In this document: positions 45,242-54,582 of the stretch, piece after piece
Layout: every line of letters starts with the position of its first letter
Position numbering within the stretch: the first letter of the stretch is position 1
Assembly (NCBI RefSeq): GCF_900115745.1
Contig: NZ_FOXP01000004.1
Location: 126,501-190,500, forward strand
Direction: 5' to 3'
Length of the DNA stretch: 64,000 nucleotides
DNA from: Sphingomonas rubra
GTDB taxonomy: Bacteria > Pseudomonadota > Alphaproteobacteria > Sphingomonadales > Sphingomonadaceae
Position numbers and translations under genes: made by a program
The notes under the pieces: model-generated
What the model saw: the letters and a program-made list of their open reading frames with translations, nothing else
Told to the model about the DNA's origin: nothing
Databases searched by the model: none

Positions 45242-46036
45242 ATGGTCGATCGTAGTCCCAACTTCCCGTCGATGGCGCTGGGTGAGGCGGTCGACGCTGT
45301 GAAACGGGTGTACTCTGCAGAAGGGCGTGCGAAGGCGCCGCGGCTCTCGTTCGTGAAGCCGCTCGGCTACACGACTATGAACGGTCGATCTCTGCGTGTT
45401 CTCGGTGCCTTGAAGGCGTACGGCCTCATAGAAGGTCGGGGCGACGAGCTACGGATCTCTGAGGAAGGCTTCATCCTCGCGAACGCGCCACCTGACAGTT
45501 CAGAATATCGCGAGGCATTGCTCGCGAGCTTCCGCGCACCATCCGCATTTCAGCTTTTCGATGAAGACGATGCCGCCGCAAGCGCTGAGACCCTGAAATG
45601 GAAACTCCAAAAAGTGGGTTTCCAAGCGGACGGTGCGGATCGGTTGGTGCGTGTATATCGCGAGAGTCGCGAGCTTGTGAACGCAACGAAAGGCGCCTAC
45701 TCGGACGAAGAAGCCGCAGATGAGGAAGCTGAAGTGCCTCCATCACCTGCGGTGGATCACTTCGCGGGGCTTTTTGGACCCAAGCGAGTAGAGCAACCGA
45801 AGGCGGTCCCGCAAAGCGGAGGCTCGCCGCAGGAACTTGGTATGGGTCAACACGAGCGAGTGCTGCAGTCGGGCATGCTGTCGAAGACGGCAAGTTTCCG
45901 CGTGATCGTCTCAGGGCAGGTGGGCGTCTCCGAAATCGATCGCTTGGTCCGCAAGCTGGAAATGGACAAGGAGATTCTGGCTGACCCTGAGCCTACAGAA
46001 TTCGACGCCCTTATGACGGACGATCAGGGCGACTGA
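45242..46036 (+). CDS. Winged-helix-like protein of unknown function, convergent with the integrase
   Basis: 264 residues; AGGAGG lies 8 nt before ATG 45242. Residues 1-75 (SPNFPSMALGEAVDAVKRVY, then FVKPLGYTTMNGRSLRVLGA and LKAYGLIEGRGDELRISEEG) look like a winged-helix or wing-like N-terminal domain. A Pro/Glu linker follows (about 155-215) and a C-terminal stretch FRVIVSGQVGVSEIDRLVRK. Less GC-rich than the core. Its last 13 bp overlap the end of the integrase gene. Cargo of the element; function unknown. Confidence 0.65.
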   Translation: MVDRSPNFPSMALGEAVDAVKRVYSAEGRAKAPRLSFVKPLGYTTMNGRSLRVLGALKAYGLIEGRGDELRISEEGFILANAPPDSSEYREALLASFRAPSAFQLFDEDDAAASAETLKWKLQKVGFQADGADRLVRVYRESRELVNATKGAYSDEEAADEEAEVPPSPAVDHFAGLFGPKRVEQPKAVPQSGGSPQELGMGQHERVLQSGMLSKTASFRVIVSGQVGVSEIDRLVRKLEMDKEILADPEPTEFDALMTDDQGD

Positions 46037-47325
46037 ATGTTCGCCACTACCATCGGGTCAGTCAAGCCCTCGGTGATCATATCCGCCCACGCCTGCCCCA
46101 GCTCGCGCCGCTGCTTCGCGTAGCTGGCGCGATTATAAGCATATTCCGACGACGACATGCCCGGCGGCACGTGCGCCAGCATGAGGTCGATCACCATGCG
46201 GTCGCCGCCGCGATCGAGGTCGGCCGCGCGCGCGTTCATCAGCGTCGAGAAGGCGGATCGCCAGCCGTGCGGCACGTGGCGGCCCTTGTACTTGCCGGCG
46301 AGCAGCCGCTTGTAGAGCGAGGATAGCGCGGCGTCGCTCATCGGCTGGCGCGTCGATGCGTCGGATGGGAACATGAGCGCGTAGCGGCCGGTGAGGACGT
46401 GGAGGGTGCGCAGCACCTCTACCGCCTGGGTGGAGAGCGGCACGTCATGGCCGAACGCCGCGTCGCCCTTGTCCTGCACCTCGAGCTTCATGCGGTCGGC
46501 CGCGATCCGCCACACGGCGTCCGGCGTGGGTGCCCCCGGATCAGCCCAGTCGATGCCCCCGATCTCGTCCCACGTGCCCGTGCGCAGCACGCCGACGCGG
46601 AGCGCGGTGAGGGCAAGCAGGCGCGAGGCGAGCTTCGTCGTAGCGTTCGATGTCGACCGATCGATCGCCTTCTGCATGTCGCGCAGCTCGGTGAGGTCGG
46701 TGATCGCCGGCTGCTTCGATCCCACCGGCGTCTTCTTCAGGCTCTTGCCCACCTTCGCCGCCGGGTTCACCTCGACGTGATGCTCGCCGATCGCGCGCTC
46801 GAACACGGCCGAGACGTAGCCGCGGACGCGCTTCGCCGTCTCGATCGCCTTGCGCTTCTCGATCTTGCGTAGTTCCACCAGGATCATGGGGCCGTCGATG
46901 TCGCGGATCGGCAGCTTGCCGAGAGCCGGGAAGATATCCCGCACGAGCGCGCGGAGGACGAGCTTGGCCTGGCCCTCCGACCACCGCGCCTTCTCGTCCT
47001 CGTGCCAAGCGCGCGCCAGCGTCTCGAAGGTCGCGCCGGCGGCTGCGACCGCCGCCGCCTCGCGTCGGCGCTCTTCCAGCAACGGGTCTTTGTTCTCGCG
47101 CAGCAGGCGGCGCGCCTCGTCGCGCTGGGTGCGCGCCTCCGCGAGGCTCACCTCGGGGTAGAGGCCGAACGTCAGCCGCTTCTCCTTGCCGGCGAATCGA
47201 TACTTCATCCGCCACGACTTTGCGCCCTTGGCGGTCACGAACAGGTAGAGGCCGCCGGCGTCGCCGAGCTTGTAATCGCGGTCGCCGGGCTTGGCGTTTT
47301 TCACCTCGGCGGCGGTCAGCGCCAT
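46024..47325 (-). CDS. int: P4-type tyrosine integrase
   Basis: 433 residues from ATG 47323-47325 (MALTAAEVKNAKPGDRDYKL); ATG 47343 gives six more. The N-terminus is the arm-type DNA-binding domain (DUF4102) with GGLYLFVTAKGAKSWRMKYR. A SAM-like core-binding domain follows, then the catalytic domain with Arg in ALRVGVLRTGTWDEI, HGWRSAFSTLMN (HxxR), LMLAHVPPG and the Tyr in YAYNRASYAKQR. All catalytic residues seem intact. It recombines the 17-bp att cores and should recognise the GATGCCCCC repeats, one of which covers its start. Confidence 0.95.
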   Translation of the reverse strand: MALTAAEVKNAKPGDRDYKLGDAGGLYLFVTAKGAKSWRMKYRFAGKEKRLTFGLYPEVSLAEARTQRDEARRLLRENKDPLLEERRREAAAVAAAGATFETLARAWHEDEKARWSEGQAKLVLRALVRDIFPALGKLPIRDIDGPMILVELRKIEKRKAIETAKRVRGYVSAVFERAIGEHHVEVNPAAKVGKSLKKTPVGSKQPAITDLTELRDMQKAIDRSTSNATTKLASRLLALTALRVGVLRTGTWDEIGGIDWADPGAPTPDAVWRIAADRMKLEVQDKGDAAFGHDVPLSTQAVEVLRTLHVLTGRYALMFPSDASTRQPMSDAALSSLYKRLLAGKYKGRHVPHGWRSAFSTLMNARAADLDRGGDRMVIDLMLAHVPPGMSSSEYAYNRASYAKQRRELGQAWADMITEGLTDPMVVANIQSP

Positions 47326-47326
47326 G

Positions 47327-47368
47327 GATGCCCCCACTTTCATAATGGATGCCCCCGCCGATGTCCCC
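47327..47368. repeat. Putative integrase arm-type sites, right end
   Basis: GATGCCCCC at 47327 and 47348 and GATGTCCCC at 47360, spaced 21 and 12 bp, all in the same direction as the two copies near the left att site. They overlap the integrase promoter and start, so binding could also control int. Confidence 0.6.
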
Positions 47369-47481
47369 GCGTTGGCTGAAATCTGGTGCCGGATCGTGAC
47401 GGCTCCTGACGGGAACTATCTCCCGAATGCCCCCCGCCCCACAAGGGGGATTGATGGCTCATGACGGGTGCTGATAGAAAA

Positions 47482-47498
47482 GCGCGGTGGGCCCGGCA
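47482..47498. other. Attachment site, right end (within the tRNA 3' end)
   Basis: The 17-bp repeat identical to 30950-30966. It covers the last 11 bases of the tRNA gene and 6 bp beyond it, so the tRNA stays whole after integration. Confidence 0.85.
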
Positions 47499-47560
47499 GG
47501 ACTCGAACCCGCAACCTAGCCGTTATGAGCGGCCAGCTCTAACCATTGAGCTACAGGCCC
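47488..47560 (-). tRNA. tRNA-Ile2 (CAT), or elongator tRNA-Met
   Basis: Acceptor stem GGGCCTG / CGGGCCC, anticodon loop CTCATAA with anticodon CAT, T loop TTCGAGT, discriminator A; CCG rather than CCA follows. The short variable loop and the arm sequence (GGCCG / CGGCT) resemble tRNA-Ile2 whose C34 is changed to lysidine, but Met cannot be excluded by eye. Confidence 0.85.
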
Positions 47561-47596
47561 CTCCGCGCTCGCGCGGCGTAGCGCAGGCCCGCGCAA

Positions 47597-47627
47597 AGAA
47601 AAAGGGCGCGCCGTTGCCGACGCGCCC
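47597..47627 (-). terminator. Terminator of the small lipoprotein genes
   Basis: Stem GGGCGCG (47604-47610) with CGCGCCC (47621-47627); on the minus strand it is followed by UUUUUCUUU. Confidence 0.75.
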
Positions 47628-47670
47628 GATCGCTTGCAAAATACCGGCCGGGACCAGCCCGGCCACGGCA

Positions 47671-47937
47671 TCAATGCATGTTGTCGGCCTTCTCCTCGCC
47701 CGCGTCGCGGACGTTCGAGGCGGCGTCTTCGAGGTTGTCCGACGCGTTCTCCATCGCCTCGGCGGCGATGCCGTTCGACGTGTTGTCAGCCATCGCCTCC
47801 ATGTTGTCGGCCTGCATCTCCAGGTTGTCGGCCAGCATGTCAGCGTTGTTCTCGACCGCGGCAGCTTCCGGCGACTTCGAGCAGGCAGCGACCGACATCA
47901 GGCCGGCAGCGGCGGCAACGAGCACAATCTTCTTCAT
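47671..47937 (-). CDS. Small Asn/Asp/Ala-rich lipoprotein (copy 1)
   Basis: 88 residues. Signal peptide with lipobox SVAAC (Cys19), then a mature region of short repeats around ADNMEAMADNT and ASDNLEDAASN with heptad-like spacing, so it is probably an extended helix or coiled coil attached to a membrane. The gene 56 bp upstream is a paralogue. Function unknown; similar repeat lipoproteins are common in sphingomonads. Confidence 0.75.
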   Translation of the reverse strand: MKKIVLVAAAAGLMSVAACSKSPEAAAVENNADMLADNLEMQADNMEAMADNTSNGIAAEAMENASDNLEDAASNVRDAGEEKADNMH

Positions 47938-47993
47938 AGGATAACTCCAAATTCAACCGGTTCCCCGCCGCGCTCGGACAGCGGGGAAGGGAA

Positions 47994-48239
47994 TTACATC
48001 GAGGTGTTCTCGACGTGGTTCTCGACGGCGTCGGCGTGATCCTCGACGTTCTCCGACGCGTTCATCAGCGCCTCGGCCTCGGCAGCGTTCGACGTGTTGT
48101 CGGCCATCGCTTCGAGGTTGTCGGCCTGGACCTCCAGGTTGTCCGACACGTTGTCGGCAGCGGCTTCGGTCGGGGTGCGGTTGCAGGCGGCGACCGAGAC
48201 GAGGCCGGCGGCGGCGAGAACGAGCGCGATCTTCTTCAT
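47994..48239 (-). CDS. Small Asn/Asp/Ala-rich lipoprotein (copy 2)
   Basis: 81 residues with the same plan as the downstream gene: MKKIALVLAAAGLVSVAAC, then EVQADNLEAMADNTSNAAEA. Lipobox SVAAC is identical. Between the two copies lies an 8-bp hairpin (TTCCCCGC / GCGGGGAA, 47961-47988). Tandem duplication is the simple explanation. Confidence 0.72.
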   Translation of the reverse strand: MKKIALVLAAAGLVSVAACNRTPTEAAADNVSDNLEVQADNLEAMADNTSNAAEAEALMNASENVEDHADAVENHVENTSM

Positions 48240-48383
48240 GGATTAGCTCCCAAGCATGACAATTCGTCGCGCCCGACGATCCGCCGTCGCGAGCCCCAAT
48301 GCATACCCCACCAATTCAGGGGGTCAATCCAGGAAATTCATCTTCCGGAAAGGTTCCGGCTCGGCTCGTCGCTTCGCCGCGGA

Positions 48384-49838
48384 TCAGGGGCGGGGTGGCA
48401 CGGGCCCGATCTCCTCCGGCGCGTCGGCGACGATCGCGAGCATCGTCGTCCAGGCGGCGACGTTCTGGCGCAGTTGCTCGGGATCGATTCGGTCCAGCGT
48501 GTCCTCGGGCGTGTGGTGATAGTCGAAATAGCGTAGGCCCGACTGGTTGAGGTCGATCCCTGCCACGCCGGTGCGCACCACCGGCGCGATGTCGGTACCG
48601 TCGCCCGCCGTGCCCGTGCCGCGGACGATGCCGAGTGGTGCCAGCGCGACGGCGAGGCGGTCGCCGATCGGCCGGGCGGCCTCGGCGAAGTTGGTCTCGA
48701 CGCGCCACACGCGGTCGGCGCCGAAGTCGCTCTCGCTGGCGGTGGCATGGCGCTCCCCGGCGTGGGCCTTGGCATAGGCGTCGCCGCCCAGGCCGCCGAT
48801 CTCCTCGTCGCCGAACCAGACCATCCGGATGGTGCGGCGCGGGCGGCCGGCGTCCATCACCAGCTTGGCCGCGGCGGTGGTGATGCCGAGCCCGGCGCCG
48901 TCGTCGATCGCACCGGTGCCGAGTTCCCAGCTGTCGAGATGGCCGCCGATCAGGACGATGCCGGCGTCCTTGTCGGTGCCCGGCACCTCCGCGATCACGT
49001 TGCCGGACCGCCGCGCGCCGACGAAGCGCGGCGTGAGGACGAGCTTGAGCGAGACCGGCCGGCCGCGCTTCACCAATCGCTCCAGGTTCTCCGCATCCGC
49101 CACCGACAGCGCCGCCGCGGGGATCGGCGCGACGCCCGCATCGAAATTGGTGCCGCCCGCGTGCGGTCCACGGCCGTGATCGGTGCCGATCGAGCGGATG
49201 ACGATCGCCGCCGCACCCTTCCGGGCCGCCACGTTGGGGCCGACGAAGCGCGCCGCGCCGGCGCTGCCGTAGGAGGAGCCGTCCTGCGTCGGCTGCATGC
49301 TGTTCGACACGAAGGCGATCTTGCCGCGAAGGCTGCCCTCGGGTGCGAGCAGCAGGTCGTTGAGCGAGGGGAAATAGACGACCGGCGCGGTGATCCCCGC
49401 CGCGGGCGTCGCCCCCGAATTGCCGAGCGCGGTGAGCCGCAGCGGCTGCGCGTAGGCGCCGACGACCTCACCCGTCTCCGCCCCGCGCTCCCAGACGTTC
49501 GGCAGCGTGTAGGGCTCGATCCGCACGTTCTTGAAACCCAGCGCCTTCAGTCGTGTCACCGCCCAGTCGCGCGCCGCCGCCTGGCGGGCCGATCCGCCGG
49601 TCGGACGCGGGCCGATCTCGGTCGTCAGCGCCTCCACCAGCTCGTACGCCGTGTCATCGGCGAGCGCCTTGTCGCGCAGTCGGGCGACCTTGGGATCGAC
49701 CGCGACCGGCAGCGGCGTCGGCCGGGGCCGCGAAGCGGTGGTCGGGCCGCCGGGTGGATTGGCGACGGGCGTCTGTGCGAGCGAGGGCGAGGCGAGGGCG
49801 GTCGAGACGGCCAGGGCGGCGAGGGTGAGGCGGTGCAT
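48384..49838 (-). CDS. M28 family zinc aminopeptidase
   Basis: 484 residues with a signal peptide (RLTLAALAVSTALASPSLAQ). A PA-like insert lies near residues 135-245, and the zinc ligands are in GGHLDSWELGTGAIDDGAG (His, Asp), FGDEEIGGLGG (catalytic and ligand Glu), the VETNFAEAARP-type stretch and YHHTPEDT (His). It should remove N-terminal residues from peptides in the periplasm. Divergent from ettA. Confidence 0.92.
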   Translation of the reverse strand: MHRLTLAALAVSTALASPSLAQTPVANPPGGPTTASRPRPTPLPVAVDPKVARLRDKALADDTAYELVEALTTEIGPRPTGGSARQAAARDWAVTRLKALGFKNVRIEPYTLPNVWERGAETGEVVGAYAQPLRLTALGNSGATPAAGITAPVVYFPSLNDLLLAPEGSLRGKIAFVSNSMQPTQDGSSYGSAGAARFVGPNVAARKGAAAIVIRSIGTDHGRGPHAGGTNFDAGVAPIPAAALSVADAENLERLVKRGRPVSLKLVLTPRFVGARRSGNVIAEVPGTDKDAGIVLIGGHLDSWELGTGAIDDGAGLGITTAAAKLVMDAGRPRRTIRMVWFGDEEIGGLGGDAYAKAHAGERHATASESDFGADRVWRVETNFAEAARPIGDRLAVALAPLGIVRGTGTAGDGTDIAPVVRTGVAGIDLNQSGLRYFDYHHTPEDTLDRIDPEQLRQNVAAWTTMLAIVADAPEEIGPVPPRP

Positions 49839-49960
49839 GATGGTCCCCTATGCTGTTCCCCAGGTGACTAGGGCGCGCCGCTCGCGTTGCCAATGCGCGG
49901 GCGCGTCGCTATCTCGTGCCGGCAGATTCCCGCCTCTCGAACACGGAGCCCGGCACCCAG

Positions 49961-51640
<1,680 letters not shown>

Positions 51641-51648
51641 CCTCCTTC

Positions 51649-51733
51649 CGTCATGCCGGGCTAGTCCCGGCATCCAGGGCAACGAGCGTCCACGCTGTTT
51701 GACCCTGGACCCCGGCACAGGGCCGGGGTGACG
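51649..51733. repeat. Intergenic palindromic repeat R4
   Basis: CGTCATGCCGGGCTAGTCCC / GGGCCGGGGTGACG arms with an inner CATCCAGGG / CCCTGGAC pair. Lies between the convergent ettA and amn genes. Confidence 0.8.
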
Positions 51734-51742
51734 GACGGGCGC

Positions 51743-53194
51743 TTATCGGAACGGCGGCTCGCTGAACGCGCGCAGCTTGCGGCTGTGGAGCCGGTCACCT
51801 TCCAGCCGCAGCTGCTCGCACGCCTCGATCCCGATCCGCATATGCTCGCTGATCGCGCGCTCGTAGAAGCGGTTCGCCTGCCCGGGGAGCTTGAGCTCGC
51901 CGTGCAGCGGCTTGTCCGACACGCACAGCAACGTCCCGTACGGAACGCGGAACCGATACCCCTGCGCCGCGATGGTCGCCGACTCCATGTCGATCCCCAC
52001 TGCGCGCGATAGCGAGAAGCGAAGCGCCGACTGCGTATAGCGCAGCTCCCAATTACGATCGTCGGTCGTCACGATCGTCCCCGTCCGCAGCCGCCGCTTG
52101 AGATCCTCGCCCGACTGACCCGATACGATCTCCGCCGCCTTGGCGAGCGCCACCTGCACCTCGGCGATCGCCGGCACCGGAATCTCCGGCGGCAGCACGT
52201 CGTCGAGTACATGATCGTCGCGCAGGTACGCGTGCGCCAGCACGTAATCGCCGATCCGCTGCGACGGCCGCAGCCCGCCGCAATGGCCGATCATCAGCCA
52301 CGCCTCGGGCCGCATCACCGCGAGATGATCGCAGATCGTCTTGGCGTTAGACGGTCCGACGCCGATGTTGACCAACGTGATCCCCGTGCCGTCCGCTGCG
52401 ATCAGGTGATAAGCGGGCATCTGGTGCCGTCGCCAAGCGCTGTCGGAGATGATCTGGTCGACGTCCTCGGCCCGCTCGATCAGCACGTTGCCCGCTCCCG
52501 ACAACGCAGTGAAGCGGCTGGCGCGTCCGTCTTCCCTCGGGCCCAGCTGTGACGCTCCCCAGCGGACGAACTCGTCGACGTAGCGGTGGTAATTGGTGAA
52601 TAGCACGAAGCGCTGCACGTGCTCGGCCGGCGTGCCCATGTAATGGCGCAGCCGGGCGAGGCTGAAGTCGGTGCGCAGGCCGTCGAACAGCGCCAGCGGC
52701 CGCGTGCCGTCCGCGGTCATCCACAGGCCGTCGGCGATCTCGTCGCCGATATGCGCCAGCTCGGTCGCCGGGAAGAAGCGTGCCAGTTCGGACGCGGACA
52801 CGGTGTCGAGGCTCAGCGCGTGGCCGGGATCGAGCACGTAGGGAAAGGGAATCTCCTGCCGCCCCGGCACCGCGGACACCGCGACGTCGTAATCCTCGAT
52901 CAGCAGCGTCAACTGCTCGATGAGATAATCGGCGAAGGTCGCGGGCTTGGTGACGCTGATCCGATACTCGCCCGGCGACACCAGCCGGCCGAACGAGCGC
53001 AGCGGCGCAGGACGACCAGGCTCGCCGGCGAAGGTCAGGCGGATTTCGGGATAGGCGAACGATCCGTCGCGGCGACTGTCGGGGGAGGGGATCGTGCCGT
53101 CGGCCAGATAGGCGGTCAGCGCGGCCTGGAGGCGGTCGACGGAGGCGGTATAGAGGCGGTCCAGTTCCGCGACGATGTGGGAAGCGATTGTCAT
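51743..53194 (-). CDS. amn: AMP nucleosidase
   Basis: 483 residues, the same size as the E. coli enzyme. Hydrolyses AMP to adenine and ribose 5-phosphate. The N-terminal regulatory domain (RLTFAGEPGRPAPLRSFGRL) is followed by a purine-nucleoside-phosphorylase-like catalytic domain with LVNIGVGPSNAKTICDHLAV, MIGHCGGLRPSQRIGDYVLA and VGIDMESATIAAQGYRFRVP. Read leftward; R4 follows its end and R5 precedes its start. Confidence 0.94.
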   Translation of the reverse strand: MTIASHIVAELDRLYTASVDRLQAALTAYLADGTIPSPDSRRDGSFAYPEIRLTFAGEPGRPAPLRSFGRLVSPGEYRISVTKPATFADYLIEQLTLLIEDYDVAVSAVPGRQEIPFPYVLDPGHALSLDTVSASELARFFPATELAHIGDEIADGLWMTADGTRPLALFDGLRTDFSLARLRHYMGTPAEHVQRFVLFTNYHRYVDEFVRWGASQLGPREDGRASRFTALSGAGNVLIERAEDVDQIISDSAWRRHQMPAYHLIAADGTGITLVNIGVGPSNAKTICDHLAVMRPEAWLMIGHCGGLRPSQRIGDYVLAHAYLRDDHVLDDVLPPEIPVPAIAEVQVALAKAAEIVSGQSGEDLKRRLRTGTIVTTDDRNWELRYTQSALRFSLSRAVGIDMESATIAAQGYRFRVPYGTLLCVSDKPLHGELKLPGQANRFYERAISEHMRIGIEACEQLRLEGDRLHSRKLRAFSEPPFR

Positions 53195-53242
53195 CGCGCA
53201 TGGTTACGCGCCGCCCATGACGCTGGCAAGACGGGGGCTCCC

Positions 53243-53328
53243 CGTCGTGCGGGGCTTGTCCCGGCATCCAGGGTCGCGAGCGTCCCGCTGCTTGGTCCCG
53301 TCATGCCGGCACGAGGCCGGCATGACGG
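53243..53328. repeat. Intergenic palindromic repeat R5
   Basis: Carries the family words GGGGCTTGTCCCGGCATCC and, at the right, a complete compact palindrome CGTCATGCCGGC ... GCCGGCATGACG at about 53299-53327. It lies between the prx stop and the amn start, on a leftward transcript. Confidence 0.75.
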
Positions 53329-53330
53329 GT

Positions 53331-53810
53331 TCACATGGCCGACAGCAGATGTTCCGCCGAGCTGACCTTGAACTCGCCCGGCTCCTCGATGAACAGCTGG
53401 CGCACCACACCGTCCTCGACCAGCATCGCGTAGCGGCTGCTGCGCGTGCCCATGCCGAAGCGCGAGCTGTCGACGTCCAGCCCCAGCGCCCGCGCGAACT
53501 CGGCGTTGCCGTCCGCCAGCATCGTCACGCCCTCCGCCTCGTTCGCCTTCGCCCAGGCAGCCATCACGAAGGCGTCGTTGACCGACGTGCAGGCGACCTC
53601 GTCCACCCCCTTCGCCTTCAGCTCGTCGATCTTGCCGACGAAGCCGGGAAGATGCTTGGCCGAGCAGGTCGGCGTATAGGCACCCGGTACCGCGAAGACC
53701 GCGACCGTGCGGCCTGCGAAGAAGTCGTTGCTCGATACCTGATCGGGACCATCGGCGGTTGCCTTGACGAGGGTGGCGGTGGGCAGCTTGTCGCCGACGA
53801 CAATGGTCAT
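53331..53810 (-). CDS. Peroxiredoxin, Prx5/PMP20 type
   Basis: 159 residues from ATG 53808-53810 (MTIVVGDKLPTATLVKATAD). The peroxidatic cysteine is Cys49 in VPGAYTPTCSAKHLPGF, and Arg is in the GTRSSRYAMLVEDG stretch, both typical of Prx5. Reduces hydrogen peroxide and organic peroxides, usually with glutaredoxin or thioredoxin. No glutaredoxin domain is fused. Divergent from yqgE with about 100 bp between. Confidence 0.93.
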   Translation of the reverse strand: MTIVVGDKLPTATLVKATADGPDQVSSNDFFAGRTVAVFAVPGAYTPTCSAKHLPGFVGKIDELKAKGVDEVACTSVNDAFVMAAWAKANEAEGVTMLADGNAEFARALGLDVDSSRFGMGTRSSRYAMLVEDGVVRQLFIEEPGEFKVSSAEHLLSAM

Positions 53811-53911
53811 GAACACGGTCCTCACATGATAGATATGGCCGGCATTTCGGGCGCTCGCCTGCCGAATGCAACCGGACATTTGGCGGGTAGCGACGGCAAC
53901 GGGTGGCGACT

Positions 53912-54484
53912 ATGCTGTGTTGCGTGACGCAAGCGCCTTACCTGACAGGACAATTCCTTCTGGCCATGCCCGGTATGGGCGATCCCCGGTTCGAACGCGC
54001 GGTGATCGCGATGTGCGCGCACGACGACAGCGGCGCGATCGGCATCGGCCTGGGCGCGGTGATCGGCGGGCTCGGCTTTCACGAGCTGCTTCGCCAGTTC
54101 GAGATCGATCCGGGCGACGTCCCCGACGCCCCCGTTCATTTCGGCGGTCCGGTGGAGATGCGGCGCGGCTTCGTGGTCCACAGTCGCGACTGGGAGGGGC
54201 AGGACACGATCGACGTCGCCGGCCGCTGGGCATTGTCGGGCACGATCGACATCCTGCGCGCCATCGCCTCAGGGCAGGGGCCTGCGCACTGGCTCGTCGC
54301 GCTCGGCTACGCCGGGTGGGGCGGGGGGCAGCTGGAGGGTGAACTGGCGACACCCGGTTGGTTCACCTCGCCGGCATCGACCGATATCCTGTGGGGCGAG
54401 GCGGCGGCCGACCGCTGGACCAGTGCCTATGCCGCCGCCGGCGTCGACCCGCGGCTGCTCGTCAGCGGCGCGGGTCATGCCTGA
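53912..54484 (+). CDS. YqgE/AlgH family protein (UPF0301)
   Basis: 190 residues from ATG 53912; GTG 53903 and GTG 53924 are alternatives. Family motifs are YLTGQFLLAMPGMGDPRFER, VIAMCAHDDSGAIGIGL, FGGPVEMRRGFVVHS and LVALGYAGWGGGQLEGELA. UPF0301 proteins are cytoplasmic; AlgH has been linked to alginate regulation in Pseudomonas, but no general function is established. Confidence 0.92.
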   Translation: MLCCVTQAPYLTGQFLLAMPGMGDPRFERAVIAMCAHDDSGAIGIGLGAVIGGLGFHELLRQFEIDPGDVPDAPVHFGGPVEMRRGFVVHSRDWEGQDTIDVAGRWALSGTIDILRAIASGQGPAHWLVALGYAGWGGGQLEGELATPGWFTSPASTDILWGEAAADRWTSAYAAAGVDPRLLVSGAGHA

Positions 54485-54500
54485 AGCTTGCCCCGCCTAC

Positions 54501-54520
54501 ATATAAAGATATCTTTATAT
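54501..54520. promoter_or_regulatory. 20-bp perfect palindrome upstream of ahcY
   Basis: ATATAAAGATATCTTTATAT is its own reverse complement, 63 bp before the ahcY GTG. It resembles the operators reported for SahR, an ArsR-family regulator of methionine-cycle genes that responds to S-adenosylhomocysteine. I recall the AAAGATATCTTT core from that regulon but cannot check it here. Confidence 0.65.
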
Positions 54521-54582
54521 TTGATCGGCGCGGCCGATGCGCCTAGGGCAGCCGCATCCATTCCGCATCAGGAGCATACCTC

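Larger units (their letters stand above)
30950..47498. mobile_element. P4-type integrative element in a tRNA 3' end
   Basis: 16.5 kb bounded by perfect 17-bp direct repeats. The integrase gene lies next to the intact tRNA and reads in the same direction, the usual order for tRNA-integrated islands. It contains alpA, repressor-like and replication-like genes, a Mom-like gene and other cargo, but no visible capsid, portal, tail, relaxase or type IV secretion genes. None of the core R-type palindromes occurs inside. Most likely a satellite or a self-excising cargo island that depends on other elements for transfer. Confidence 0.85.

Noticed and set aside
30950..47498. Complete prophage
   Set aside because: No terminase, portal, capsid, tail or lysis gene can be recognised; the gene set fits a satellite or cargo element better.
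47461..48039. Rightward open frame with ARQDSNPQPSRYERPALT
   Set aside because: Antisense reading of the CAT tRNA; the real genes here are the two lipoproteins on the other strand.
54485..54582. SAH or SAM riboswitch in the ahcY leader
   Set aside because: The leader is short and its only strong feature is a DNA palindrome of operator type; I could not fold a conserved riboswitch core. A covariance search would settle it.
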